Translations under genes and position numbers: made by a program | Part shown: positions 10,359 through 19,914 of the stretch, piece by piece | Layout of the letters: each line of letters begins with the position of its first letter | Numbering within the stretch: the first letter of the stretch is position 1 | Notes under the pieces: generated by a model | What the model saw: the letters and a program-made list of their open reading frames with translations, nothing else | Database searches by the model: none | What the model was told of the DNA's origin: nothing | Source of the DNA: Tardiphaga robiniae | Lineage (GTDB): Bacteria > Pseudomonadota > Alphaproteobacteria > Rhizobiales > Xanthobacteraceae | Direction: 5' to 3' | Assembly (NCBI RefSeq): GCF_013359755.1 | Contig: NZ_JABMCJ010000074.1 | Location: forward strand, 84,934 to 148,933 | DNA: 64,000 nucleotides

Positions 10359-10388
10359 AAAAAAGAAGGCCGCCCGGAGGCGGCCTTC
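10359..10388 (-). terminator. Rho-independent terminator of the groES-groEL operon
   Basis: Read on the minus strand, a perfect 10-bp stem (GAAGGCCGCC with GGCGGCCTTC, 10365-10374 and 10379-10388) with a 4-base loop is followed by six T residues (10359-10364 as A on the plus strand). Confidence 0.93.
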
Positions 10389-10420
10389 GATCACAATGCA
10401 GTTGAGCGTGAAAGCAGGGC

Positions 10421-12109
<1,689 letters not shown>

Positions 12110-12119
12110 TTAAAACGCT

Positions 12120-12198
12120 GTCATGGCCGGGCTTGACCCGGCCATCCATCTTCCTGCGAAGAAGCCAGATGGATGCCCGGATCAAGTCCGGGCATGAC
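12120..12198. repeat. Cloverleaf-like palindromic repeat inside the groES-groEL operon
   Basis: The outer arms GTCATG (12120-12125) and CATGAC (12193-12198) enclose two GC-rich hairpins (GCCGGG…CCCGGC and CCCGGA…TCCGGG). A CATCCATCT/AGATGGATG stem lies between them. The whole unit can fold into a branched four-stem structure. It resembles a palindrome family common in Bradyrhizobium-type genomes. Confidence 0.85.
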
Positions 12199-12226
12199 GT
12201 CCGAGTGTTTGGAGAGTGGACCGCCT

Positions 12227-12523
12227 TTAAGCGATCACGCCCATGATGTCCGACTCCTTCATGATGAGGAGTTCTTCGCCGTCAAGTTTGATCTCGGTGC
12301 CCGACCACTTGCCGAACAGAACCTTGTCGCCGACCTTGATGTCGATCGGGATCAGCTTGCCTGCTTCGTCGCGGCCGCCAGGGCCGACACCGACGACTTC
12401 GCCTTCAGACGGCTTTTCCTTGGCGCTGTCCGGGATGATGATGCCGCCCTTGGTCTTCTCGTCGGCGACGATGCGCTTGACGACGACGCGGTCGTGCAGC
12501 GGGCGGAATTTGGTCTTGGCCAT
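12227..12523 (-). CDS. groES: Co-chaperonin GroES (Hsp10)
   Basis: The 98-residue protein carries GroES hallmarks: the opening [13 protein letters not shown], the mobile-loop region [22 protein letters not shown], and the C-terminal [23 protein letters not shown]. It caps the GroEL ring. It is the first gene of the operon. Upstream lie a CIRCE inverted repeat at 12616-12642 and a CTTG-N17-CCATATTT promoter at 12656-12684, which indicates HrcA repression plus heat-shock sigma control. Confidence 0.99.
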   Translation of the reverse strand: MAKTKFRPLHDRVVVKRIVADEKTKGGIIIPDSAKEKPSEGEVVGVGPGGRDEAGKLIPIDIKVGDKVLFGKWSGTEIKLDGEELLIMKESDIMGVIA

Positions 12524-12615
12524 GGGAGTGTCCCTTTAGGGTTTGCGATTTCGTTGCCATCTCGGAGGCGGGCGGGAATCCAGCCGGAACGCTCGGGGGC
12601 GGCCGGCTCATTCCC

Positions 12616-12642
12616 TTAGCAATCGCGCTCCGGGAGTGCTAA
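12616..12642 (-). promoter_or_regulatory. CIRCE operator (HrcA binding site) of groESL
   Basis: The plus strand reads TTAGCAATC – 9 bases – GAGTGCTAA. The CIRCE consensus is TTAGCACTC-N9-GAGTGCTAA, so one arm is perfect and the other has one mismatch (A for C). It lies in the groES leader, 93 bases before the start codon, where HrcA would block transcription. Confidence 0.95.
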
Positions 12643-12655
12643 TTGAGCGTCCGGG

Positions 12656-12684
12656 AAATATGGCCAGACGCTTTTTGAGTCAAG
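12656..12684 (-). promoter_or_regulatory. Heat-shock-type promoter of groESL
   Basis: On the minus strand CTTG (12684-12681), a 17-base spacer, then CCATATTT (12663-12656). This fits the alphaproteobacterial RpoH-type pattern (CTTG-N17/18-CYTATNT) and would place the start point just before the CIRCE operator. Confidence 0.7.
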
Positions 12685-12835
12685 CGAGGCCTTAAGGCCT
12701 TGGTGAGGCCAATATAGGATGATCTGGAAACCATAATGGAGAGTCGGCGTAATTCTGCCGACCTCATTGCGCCGTCAGGTGTTTTGCGCTTGGCTGCCGG
12801 GACGGGCAGCCGGGGAATTTGCTCTAGGGGATAAT

Positions 12836-13363
12836 ATGATCAGGTCACGCTACGCCCGCACGGTTGCCCATCTGGCGATCGTTTCAACTTTGGCGCTGTC
12901 ATTGGGCGGGTGCGGCACGTCTGGTGGACTGGGCGGGTTCAGCTTTGGGAACTCGCAGCCGACACCGCCGCCGGAGCCTCCGCCGGCGCCGGAACTGCCA
13001 GCCTCGATCCGCTCGGAAGAACTCGTCGGCCGCTGGGGTCTGGCGTCCTACATGAATCCCAATGATCGCGTTCGCACCGAGAACGCCGCGCGCGGCCAGT
13101 GCAAGCAGCCCTATATCATCGGCCAGGGCGCCACCGGCGGCGTCATCATGCATCTCGCCGACGAGGCGACGCCGCAGGAACTGCGCCTCAAGGGCTCGCC
13201 GAGCGGCAAGAACTATATCGGCCCGCCCGGTCCCGCCGGTGGTGAGAAGGATCGCGAGATCGTCTCCTTCGACGGCCGGATTCTCGTCACGCGCTTCATC
13301 GACAAGGACGCTGCGGTTCGCTACGGCAACATGGTCTATGTCCGTTGCGCACCCAAGGCCTGA
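12836..13363 (+). CDS. Lipoprotein of unknown function
   Basis: This 175-residue lipoprotein has an N-terminal helix ending in the lipobox LSLGGC (Cys ~26), so it should be acylated and anchored in a membrane facing the periplasm. A Pro-rich linker (PTPPPEPPPAPELPA) follows, then a compact domain beginning LVGRWGLASYMNPNDRVRTENAARGQC and ending with NMVYVRCAPKA. The two Cys residues in the domain may pair. I know conserved alphaproteobacterial proteins with this opening but no function. ATG 12836 follows CTAGGGG by a good spacing. The last codons and stop are inside a 15-bp tandem duplication (13354-13383). Confidence 0.75.
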   Translation: MIRSRYARTVAHLAIVSTLALSLGGCGTSGGLGGFSFGNSQPTPPPEPPPAPELPASIRSEELVGRWGLASYMNPNDRVRTENAARGQCKQPYIIGQGATGGVIMHLADEATPQELRLKGSPSGKNYIGPPGPAGGEKDREIVSFDGRILVTRFIDKDAAVRYGNMVYVRCAPKA

Positions 13364-13383
13364 CCTGACAAGGCCTGACCTGA
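13354..13383 (+). repeat. Perfect 15-bp tandem duplication over a stop codon
   Basis: CAAGGCCTGACCTGA occurs twice in direct succession (13354-13368 and 13369-13383). The unit is 15 bases, so the second copy carries a second in-frame TGA. Confidence 0.95.
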
Positions 13384-13425
13384 GGCGTAAGGCGGGTCCC
13401 GCCACTCCCTTGAAGACGTGAGCCC

Positions 13426-14634
13426 ATGCACCGATTGCGCGACCTTGTTTTCGGACCGGGCCGCGCGGTCCTTGTGCTGGCATTCACCCAGATCCTGACC
13501 TGGGGCATCCTGATCTATCCACCGGTGCTGACCATGCCGCATGTCACGGCGGCACATGGCTGGTCGCTGGCCTTCGGCATGGCAGGCTTTTCGCTGGGGC
13601 TGATCGTATCGGGACTGCTGTCGCCGGTGGTTGGTGGATTGATCGACCGCCACGGCGGCAATGTCGTCATGGCATCGGGCGCGTTGGCCGGTGCCTTGGG
13701 TCTCGCTCTGTTTTCAGTAGCCGATCATCCTGCGACCTATCTGGCCTGCTGGGTGTTGCTCGGCGCTGCAATGTCGGCGTCGCTCTACGATCCCGCCTTC
13801 GCCACGCTGACGCGCATCTTCGGTGCCTCGGCGCGGCGGCAGATCACCTTCGTGACCTTTGCAGGCGGCTTCGCCTCGACGGTTGGCTGGCCGGCGACCC
13901 ATCTTCTGCTCGAGGCCGTCGGCTGGCGCGGGACGTATCTGACCTTCGCAGCGATCTTCGCCTTTGTGGTTGCGCCGCTTCATGCTTTTGCATTGCCGCG
14001 CCACGTCGCCGTCGCGCCTCTGCCCGTGGCGGACGCCGTTGTCGTTCCCCCGCAGGCGACCCTGCGCCCGGAAGGCTGGCCGTTCATCCTGCTGGCGGCG
14101 GCGTTCTCGCTTTATAGCTTCATTCTGTCGGGCGTGACGTCGAACCTGCTGGCGCTGCTGGAGCGCGGCGGGCTCACTGCTGCAACGGCGGTGACCATCG
14201 GTGCGATGTTCGGACCGGCGCAGGTGGCATCGCGGCTGGCAGACTTCATGCTCGCGGGGCGCACCCATCCGCTGTGGATCGCGCGCGGGGCGGTGGTGCT
14301 GGTGGTATCGGCCTTCGCAATGCTGGCCTTTGCAGGGATTTCGTTTCCACTGGCGGCCTTGTTCGCTATCGGCTTCGGCGCGGCCAATGGCGTCATGACC
14401 ATCGCGCGCGGTGCGCTGCCGCTTCTGATGTTTGGCCCGGTGGGGTATGGCCGCGTCATCGGCCGTATCGCGCGGCCGGCTTTGTTCGTGCAGGCCTTTG
14501 CACCGTTCGTGGTGGCATCCGCGGTCGAGACGCTGTCCGACCGCATGGTGCTGCTGCTTGGGACCGTGCTGGCACTCGCGGTGCTGCTCTGTTTCGTGAT
14601 GATAAAAACGCCGGGCATTGCTGCCCGGCGTTAA
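13426..14634 (+). CDS. Major facilitator superfamily transporter
   Basis: This 402-residue protein has about 12 hydrophobic helices and the MFS loop signature between helices 2 and 3 (GGLIDRHGGNVVMASG, near residue 70). It belongs to the general MFS_1 group. The substrate cannot be inferred: no regulator or pathway gene is beside it. ATG 13426 follows the lipoprotein gene by 62 bases. Its last codons lie inside the terminator hairpin that serves the convergent cheZ gene. Confidence 0.85.
   Translation: MHRLRDLVFGPGRAVLVLAFTQILTWGILIYPPVLTMPHVTAAHGWSLAFGMAGFSLGLIVSGLLSPVVGGLIDRHGGNVVMASGALAGALGLALFSVADHPATYLACWVLLGAAMSASLYDPAFATLTRIFGASARRQITFVTFAGGFASTVGWPATHLLLEAVGWRGTYLTFAAIFAFVVAPLHAFALPRHVAVAPLPVADAVVVPPQATLRPEGWPFILLAAAFSLYSFILSGVTSNLLALLERGGLTAATAVTIGAMFGPAQVASRLADFMLAGRTHPLWIARGAVVLVVSAFAMLAFAGISFPLAALFAIGFGAANGVMTIARGALPLLMFGPVGYGRVIGRIARPALFVQAFAPFVVASAVETLSDRMVLLLGTVLALAVLLCFVMIKTPGIAARR
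14604..14632 (-). terminator. Terminator of cheZ, embedded in the end of the MFS gene
   Basis: A perfect 11-bp stem (AACGCCGGGCA, 14607-14617, with TGCCCGGCGTT, 14622-14632) has A5 on its left side, which becomes a T run on the minus strand. The structure includes the final codons of the convergent MFS gene. Confidence 0.85.
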
Positions 14635-14663
14635 ACGATCTCTAACTGTGGTCGAAAATTATC

Positions 14664-15437
14664 TTAGCCGAACAGCGCGTCGATATCGTCCTGCGAAGCG
14701 TGGCCGACGTCGCCGTCCAGCTTCGGGCCGTTGAGCAGCTTGTCGTCTTCGCTGCGGTCATCGACCTTGGCCGGCGCATGCGCCTTGATCTCATCGACGC
14801 CACCCCAGATGTCCATCATCGCAGTAATGCGGTTTTCGATGAACTTCATCGTGGTCATCACCTTGCTGATGCGCTGGCCGGTGAGGTCCTGGAAGTTACA
14901 GGCTTCGAAGATCGCGACGACGTTATCGCCGATCTCTTCCAGCATCTGCTTCTGCTGATCGGGTGAGGTCACCTTGCCGAGCGCTGTCGATGCATTATCG
15001 ATGGCTTCGGCTGCGGCGAGAATCTGCTGCGTGGCTTCTTCAGTGCCGCCGACGACGGCGCCGAGCTCACCGTTGACCTTCGCCATTTCGTCGCCTTCGA
15101 AGCTCTTGCCGTGAAGAACTGCGATTTCCATCTTGGTACGGGTAATGGCGTCGTGGATCAGATCGAGTTCGATCTTCAGCTTTTCGCACTGCTCGATCTG
15201 AGCGCGGTAGGTTGCGAGCAGCGCCTGCGCTTCTGCGACCTGCTGATCGGCGGCGGCGCCGACCTGATCTGTCACGGCGTTGCGGGCCGGCGCTCCCATC
15301 TGCGCGCGGATCGCGCGGAGCTCAGCCATGATTTCGCGATGCATTGGCATCGGCTCGCCGCTGCCCACCACTTCATTGGGCATAGGTGCAGTACCGAAAA
15401 CTTCTTCAATGCGAAATCGCTTGCGACGAACAGACAT
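14664..15437 (-). CDS. cheZ: Protein phosphatase CheZ (chemotaxis)
   Basis: The product is 257 residues, mostly helical. It has the CheZ core phrase ACNFQDLTGQRISKVMTTMKFIENR near residue 180, which contains the catalytic D/Q pair (DLTGQ). The C-terminus ends SQDDIDALFG, the short CheY-docking tail. CheZ removes the phosphate from CheY~P to reset flagellar switching. ATG 15437 was chosen because GGGGGA lies just upstream; TTG 15449 is less likely. A CheY gene lies ~48 kb away in this window, not beside it. The CheZ label is preferred over other helical-bundle proteins because of the docking tail. Confidence 0.88.
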   Translation of the reverse strand: MSVRRKRFRIEEVFGTAPMPNEVVGSGEPMPMHREIMAELRAIRAQMGAPARNAVTDQVGAAADQQVAEAQALLATYRAQIEQCEKLKIELDLIHDAITRTKMEIAVLHGKSFEGDEMAKVNGELGAVVGGTEEATQQILAAAEAIDNASTALGKVTSPDQQKQMLEEIGDNVVAIFEACNFQDLTGQRISKVMTTMKFIENRITAMMDIWGGVDEIKAHAPAKVDDRSEDDKLLNGPKLDGDVGHASQDDIDALFG

Positions 15438-15601
15438 CAGGTCCCCCAACGTTCAATCAATCCCCCGTTCGTATACCCATGAGTTTAACGTGAAGTTCAC
15501 GCGGGAACATCGCACCTATAGTCGAAATTTCTGTGAGAGAACTGTTAGTTAACCATGGGGCTTTCGCGTTCATTCAAAATAAACGCTACCAAATAGAACT
15601 G

Positions 15602-15634
15602 CGCCGTTTGACGACGTGGTGAATCCAAACGGCG
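15602..15634. promoter_or_regulatory. Hairpin in the L,D-transpeptidase leader region
   Basis: A perfect 9-bp inverted repeat (CGCCGTTTG, 15602-15610, with CAAACGGCG, 15626-15634) flanks a 15-base loop, in the gap between divergent cheZ and the transpeptidase gene. It could be an operator or an RNA leader structure; no T run follows. Confidence 0.5.
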
Positions 15635-15734
15635 ATTGTGTTTACCAAACCGAGGCGATTTTAACCTTAAGTCGGAGTGTGCAAAGCGCTTCTCAGGTGA
15701 GAACGCGCACGACGAAACAGTGCAGAGTACGTCG

Positions 15735-16526
15735 ATGTTCAAAAAGTTCTCTCTCACGCTTCTTGCCAGCGCATCTTTCATCGCCGCTGGATCGCATCAG
15801 ACGCTTGCGGTGGAAGCCGCGGCCCAATTCGCCGAGCCTCCGGTGGTCTATGCGCAGCAGCCGCAGCGCCCGATGCAGCGCGCGGCCTATGCCGAACGCT
15901 CGCGCATGGGCGGCGGTTTCATCGAGTTTCTGTTCAGCGACGGTCCGGCGCGGCAGGGCCAGCGTTATCAGCAGCAGCCGGACTACTCTTACGAGCAGCG
16001 GCGTTCGCTGCTGCCGCCGATGGATCCGCAACAGCGTGTCTATCGGCAGGAGGAGACGGCAGATGCCGCGCGCCCAGCGCTCGATCCCAAATATCAGCCG
16101 CAGCTGGTCGAATATCAGGGCAGCGAAAGTGCGGGCACCATCGTCGTCGATACGCCGAACAAATTTCTGTTCCTGGTACAGGGTGGCGGCAAGGCAATGC
16201 GCTATGGCATCGGCGTCGGCCGGCCGGGCTTCGCCTGGTCCGGTGTGAAGACGATCACGGCGAAGAAGGAATGGCCGTCGTGGACGCCGCCAAAGGAAAT
16301 GCTGGCGCGCCGTCCTGATCTGCCGCGTTACATGGAAGGCGGTCCGGAAAATCCGCTCGGTGCGCGTGCGATGTATCTCGGCTCGACCCTGTACCGTATT
16401 CACGGCTCCAACGAGCCATGGACGATCGGCACCAACGTTTCCTCAGGCTGCATCCGCATGCGCAACGAGGACGTCATCGATCTCTATGGCCGCGTCGGCG
16501 TCGGCGCCCGGGTGGTCGTGATCTGA
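15735..16526 (+). CDS. L,D-transpeptidase (YkuD domain)
   Basis: This is a 263-residue exported enzyme: a signal peptide at residues 1-~26, a Gln/Pro/Arg-rich linker to ~110, then a YkuD catalytic domain. The catalytic motif is clear, with HGSN near residue 222 and SSGCIRMRNEDVIDLY carrying the nucleophilic Cys near 239. Such enzymes form 3-3 peptidoglycan cross-links or attach proteins to peptidoglycan in the periplasm, and rhizobia have many paralogues. ATG 15735 gives the intact signal sequence; the frame stays open upstream to 15636 without a plausible start. A long palindromic repeat follows at 16534. Confidence 0.92.
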   Translation: MFKKFSLTLLASASFIAAGSHQTLAVEAAAQFAEPPVVYAQQPQRPMQRAAYAERSRMGGGFIEFLFSDGPARQGQRYQQQPDYSYEQRRSLLPPMDPQQRVYRQEETADAARPALDPKYQPQLVEYQGSESAGTIVVDTPNKFLFLVQGGGKAMRYGIGVGRPGFAWSGVKTITAKKEWPSWTPPKEMLARRPDLPRYMEGGPENPLGARAMYLGSTLYRIHGSNEPWTIGTNVSSGCIRMRNEDVIDLYGRVGVGARVVVI

Positions 16527-16533
16527 TCTTACT

Positions 16534-16763
16534 TAACCTCTCCCCGCTGTGCGGGGAGAGGTCGGCGCGCAGCGCCGGGTGAGGGGCGGGGCATGCGCTC
16601 TCATCACGAAGGGACTGTCGAATCCCACCGTTACGCGGCCGGCCATCTTTTGCTGCTAAAATCCGATCCGATAGTTGAGCGACCGAGGCTCATATCGCGC
16701 GATGCCCCTCACCCGTCCGGCTTCGCCGGCCGACCTCTCCCCGTAAAAAACGGGGAGAGGTTA
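16534..16763. repeat. Compound palindromic intergenic repeat (CCTCTCCCCG type, copy 2)
   Basis: TTAACCTCTCCCCG at the left edge pairs with CGGGGAGAGGTTAA at the right edge, 230 bases end to end. Nested hairpins lie inside (CCTCTCCCCGC…GCGGGGAGAGG, GCGCGCAGCGC, CCGGCTTCGCCGG), together with matching GATGCCCCTCACC / GGTGAGGGGCGGGGCAT arms. It fills the space between two convergent genes. Confidence 0.88.
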
Positions 16764-16782
16764 AGGCTGCGTCGCCCGACAA

Positions 16783-17589
16783 TTATGCCAAATCGCTGTC
16801 GTCGGAATCCATGTCCATGGCGTCGTAATCGCCGTCGTCCTGGTCTTGATCTTGGTCCTGATCGGCATCGGCCTGCGCCTGATCGAAGGATCCGGCGCGG
16901 GAGCCGCTGGACGAACCGATATCATTGACGCCGGCCTGATTGCCGAGGTTGCCGCCGGAGGAATCCGAACCGGAGCTCCATGGGCTCTTGCTCTCGCTGG
17001 CATTGGCGGCGTCACCGAAACCTTGCTGATGGCTGCCGCCCATCATCGAACGGATGCTGCCGAGCAAGAGTGACCCGCCGACCACGCCGGCTGCTGCCGC
17101 AGCCGCTGTACCCAGGAACGAACCGCCACCACCGGCTTGCGGTTGTTGCTGGCCGAACTGGCCCGGTCCCGGACCCTGGCCGTATCCGCCTTGACCATAG
17201 CCACCCTGTGGCTGGGGCTGGCCGATGACCTGCCCGGTGTTCCAGGCAGGACGGCTCGGCTCGGGCGGGCGAACGCTCGGCACGGAGCCGCGCGGCTGGT
17301 TCGGGTTCTGACCCTGACCGAACAGGGCGTCCCGCATCGAATCGAGGAAACCGCCCTGAGCAGCCTGTTCGGGGGCGCCGTTGCCTTCCAGTTGCTGGAT
17401 GCGCTCATGGGCGCGCTTCAGCGCTTCGTCCTGCAGCAATACGGTCTGCACCAGCGCATAGACCGCATTGGGTGCGCGGCGCTGGCCCTGCGCAATGGCG
17501 TCGAGCGCGTCTGGATCGCGTGGCGCGCCTTCGACCTTGCTGAGCCGGTCAAAGAGATCATCAACCAGTTGGCGTTCTTGCGGTGTCAT
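16783..17589 (-). CDS. DUF2076 domain protein
   Basis: This 268-residue protein starts MTPQERQLVDDLFDRLSKVEG, the DUF2076 signature, with a helical, coiled-coil-prone N-terminal third. A Gly/Gln/Pro-rich low-complexity middle follows, then a short hydrophobic Ala/Gly stretch (TAAAAAAGVVGGSLLLGSI, near residue 185) and a very acidic Asp/Gln tail. The function is unknown; family members are membrane-associated. ATG 17589 was chosen over 17607 because AGAGGA precedes it at normal distance and the domain begins there. Confidence 0.85.
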   Translation of the reverse strand: MTPQERQLVDDLFDRLSKVEGAPRDPDALDAIAQGQRRAPNAVYALVQTVLLQDEALKRAHERIQQLEGNGAPEQAAQGGFLDSMRDALFGQGQNPNQPRGSVPSVRPPEPSRPAWNTGQVIGQPQPQGGYGQGGYGQGPGPGQFGQQQPQAGGGGSFLGTAAAAAAGVVGGSLLLGSIRSMMGGSHQQGFGDAANASESKSPWSSGSDSSGGNLGNQAGVNDIGSSSGSRAGSFDQAQADADQDQDQDQDDGDYDAMDMDSDDSDLA

Positions 17590-17725
17590 GGCGTCCTCTG
17601 TCTTCAAAGCGCGCTTGCTTTGCGCGCTGGAGATGTAGTGACGCTTTGTGTCGCAATAAGTGCCGCCGGGATTAAATTTAGTTATGCGACAAAACGACCG
17701 GCAGGCCTTGTCGTGCTTCCTCTTG

Positions 17726-18631
17726 TCATGCTTCCTGCGCGTAGCGCGCCAGATTGGCCTTCAGCATGTCGAGAATCTGATCCCGTGCCGGATCGCGGGT
17801 CCCTCTGACCCAGGCTGCGGCGAGTGGCAGCCGGTTCATGGCCGACATGCCCAGCGGCACATAGCGAACGCCGCGCGCGGGCATGCGGGACGTCCAGCGC
17901 GGCACGATCGCCAGTCCGATCTCGGCGGCAACGAGATTGACGATGGTCTGCTTCTCGTCGGCGATCTGAACCACATTGGCCTGCAGCCCGGATTCCGCAA
18001 ACAGCTTCATCGTCAGGTCGTGACTATGCGGCCGCGACCGTCGCTCCGGCACGATTAGCGGCTCGTCGGCGATATCGGCGATCGTCAGATGCGTGCGCGA
18101 CGCCAGCGGATGGCGCTCGGAGACAGCCACGACGGCTGTCTCGTGAAACAGAAACATGAATTCCAGCCGCTTGTCGGCACTCTCGGGCGGTCGGACGAAA
18201 GCGAGATCGAGCCGGCCCGACAGCAGGCGGGGCAGCAGCCGGATCGTCTTGTCCTCATCAAGCTTGATGGCAAGGTCAGGGGCGCGTTCGCGAAGATCGT
18301 GAAGCAGCGCCGGCAGAAGCCCGGCGGCGGCGCTGTCGATTGCGCCGACCCGGATCGTGGCTGCACGGGCCCGCACGCGTGCGCGGAAGGACGACGCGAT
18401 CTGATCCGCGCGGGCGAGCAGGTCGCGCGCCTGTTTCAGAAACTCGACGCCGTCATCGGTCAGGGCGACGCTGCGCGTCGTGCGCGTCAGTAGGCGTGTG
18501 CCGAGATCGTCCTCGAGGAGGCGGATGTAGCGGCCGAGTGCGGACGGCATCATCTCGAGTCGCTGCGCCGCGCGGCCGAAATGCAGTTCGTCCGCCGCGG
18601 TTACAAAACAGCGCAACTGGTGCAGATCCAT
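17726..18631 (-). CDS. LysR-family transcriptional regulator (DmlR-like)
   Basis: This 301-residue regulator has an N-terminal winged helix-turn-helix ([44 protein letters not shown]) and a LysR substrate-binding domain from ~90 on. It is transcribed divergently from the DmlA-type dehydrogenase gene with 135 bases between the starts, the usual LysR-target arrangement. The likely inducer is a 2-hydroxy-dicarboxylate such as D-malate or tartrate. ATG 18631 has GGGAGG just upstream. The A+T-rich stretch at 18670-18696 is the probable binding region. Confidence 0.88.
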   Translation of the reverse strand: MDLHQLRCFVTAADELHFGRAAQRLEMMPSALGRYIRLLEDDLGTRLLTRTTRSVALTDDGVEFLKQARDLLARADQIASSFRARVRARAATIRVGAIDSAAAGLLPALLHDLRERAPDLAIKLDEDKTIRLLPRLLSGRLDLAFVRPPESADKRLEFMFLFHETAVVAVSERHPLASRTHLTIADIADEPLIVPERRSRPHSHDLTMKLFAESGLQANVVQIADEKQTIVNLVAAEIGLAIVPRWTSRMPARGVRYVPLGMSAMNRLPLAAAWVRGTRDPARDQILDMLKANLARYAQEA

Positions 18632-18684
18632 CAAGCCTCCCGATGGCGCCCTTCGGCCGCCTCGGGAGTTATTATATCATTTAT

Positions 18685-18696
18685 TTGTATAAACAA
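18685..18696. promoter_or_regulatory. Candidate LysR operator between the regulator and dmlA-like genes
   Basis: The dyad TTGT-ATAA-ACAA sits in an A+T-rich patch of an otherwise GC-rich divergent promoter region. It fits the loose LysR pattern of a short interrupted dyad. Confidence 0.45.
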
Positions 18697-18766
18697 CCGC
18701 GATTGAGCCCGGCGTAGCTCGCCTGCAGGGTAGGGAGAGCCAGTTCAACCCAGCAGAGACCTCACC

Positions 18767-19840
18767 ATGCGCGAATATTCCATCGCGGCCATCCCGGCCG
18801 ACGGGATCGGTCCCGAAGTCATCGCCGCCGGCACCCGTGTGCTCGAAGCCCTGCAAAAGCGCGTCGGCGACGTGACTTTCAATGTCGAGACCTTCGACTG
18901 GGGCTCGGCCTATTACCGCAAGCACGGCGTCATGATGCCGGCAGACGGCCTGCCGAAGCTGAAGAAGTTCGACGCGATCTATTTCGGTGCGGTGGGGGCG
19001 CCCGATGTGCCCGATCACATCACGCTGTGGGGCCTGCGGCTGCCGATCTGCCAGGGCTTCGACCAATACGCCAATGTGCGCCCGACCAAGATCCTGCCCG
19101 GCATCACCTCGCCACTGCGCGGTGTCGAAACTGGCGATCTCGACTGGGTGATCGTGCGCGAGAATTCCGAAGGCGAATATGCCGGCTGCGGCGGCCGCGT
19201 GCATCGCGGGCTGCCGGAGGAAGTCGGTACCGAAGTCTCGGTGTTCACCCGGGTCGGCGTGGTCAGGATCATGCGCTACGCGTTCAAGCTCGCGCAGTCA
19301 CGTCCGCGCAAGCTGCTCACCGTCGTCACCAAGTCGAACGCGCAGCGCCACGGCATGGTGATGTGGGACGAGATCGCCGACGAAGTGTCGAAGGACTTCC
19401 CTGACGTCACCTGGGACAAGATGCTGGTCGACGCCATGACCGTGCGTATGACGCTGAAGCCGCAGAGCCTCGACACCATCGTGGCCACCAATCTTCACGC
19501 CGACATTCTCTCCGACCTCGCCGGCGCACTGGCCGGTAGCCTCGGCGTGGCGCCAACAGCGAATATCGATCCTGAGCGCCGCTTCCCGTCGATGTTCGAG
19601 CCGATCCACGGCTCGGCCTTCGACATCACCGGCAAGGGCATCGCCAATCCTGTGGCCAGCTTCTGGACCGCCGCGCAGATGCTCGATCATCTTGGCGAGC
19701 CGGATGCATCGGCGCGATTGATGCGTGCGGTGGAGAAGGTCTGCGAAGCGGGCATCATCACACCGGATGTCGGTGGCAAGGCTACAACGAAAGAAGTGAC
19801 CGACGCCGTGGTGGAGGCGATCCATAGTTCGAACGTCTGA
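18767..19840 (+). CDS. dmlA: D-malate / tartrate dehydrogenase (decarboxylating)
   Basis: This 357-residue enzyme of the isocitrate/isopropylmalate dehydrogenase fold has its nucleotide-binding start IAAIPADGIGPEVIAAG. The FDQYANVRPTKILPG segment is typical of the tartrate/D-malate branch. It also has the WVIVRENSEGEYAG loop, the catalytic-Lys region VTKSNAQRHGMVMWDE and the metal-binding ANLHADILSDLAGAL. It oxidises and decarboxylates D-malate or tartrate with NAD in the cytoplasm. The divergent LysR gene and the downstream Bug binding protein suggest an inducible uptake and oxidation unit. Isopropylmalate dehydrogenase (LeuB) is the alternative, less likely given the motif and context. Confidence 0.85.
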   Translation: MREYSIAAIPADGIGPEVIAAGTRVLEALQKRVGDVTFNVETFDWGSAYYRKHGVMMPADGLPKLKKFDAIYFGAVGAPDVPDHITLWGLRLPICQGFDQYANVRPTKILPGITSPLRGVETGDLDWVIVRENSEGEYAGCGGRVHRGLPEEVGTEVSVFTRVGVVRIMRYAFKLAQSRPRKLLTVVTKSNAQRHGMVMWDEIADEVSKDFPDVTWDKMLVDAMTVRMTLKPQSLDTIVATNLHADILSDLAGALAGSLGVAPTANIDPERRFPSMFEPIHGSAFDITGKGIANPVASFWTAAQMLDHLGEPDASARLMRAVEKVCEAGIITPDVGGKATTKEVTDAVVEAIHSSNV

Positions 19841-19849
19841 CGCGATTTC

Positions 19850-19878
19850 CGAACGCCCCGGCCTCACCGGGGCGTTCG
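19850..19878 (+). terminator. Strong hairpin after the dmlA-like gene
   Basis: A perfect 12-bp stem (CGAACGCCCCGG, 19850-19861, with CCGGGGCGTTCG, 19867-19878) and 5-base loop; only a short T-poor tail follows. It may attenuate rather than fully stop transcription into the binding-protein gene. Confidence 0.7.
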
Positions 19879-19914
19879 CTTTCAATAATCAAAACAATAT
19901 TCAGGGAGGATCTC

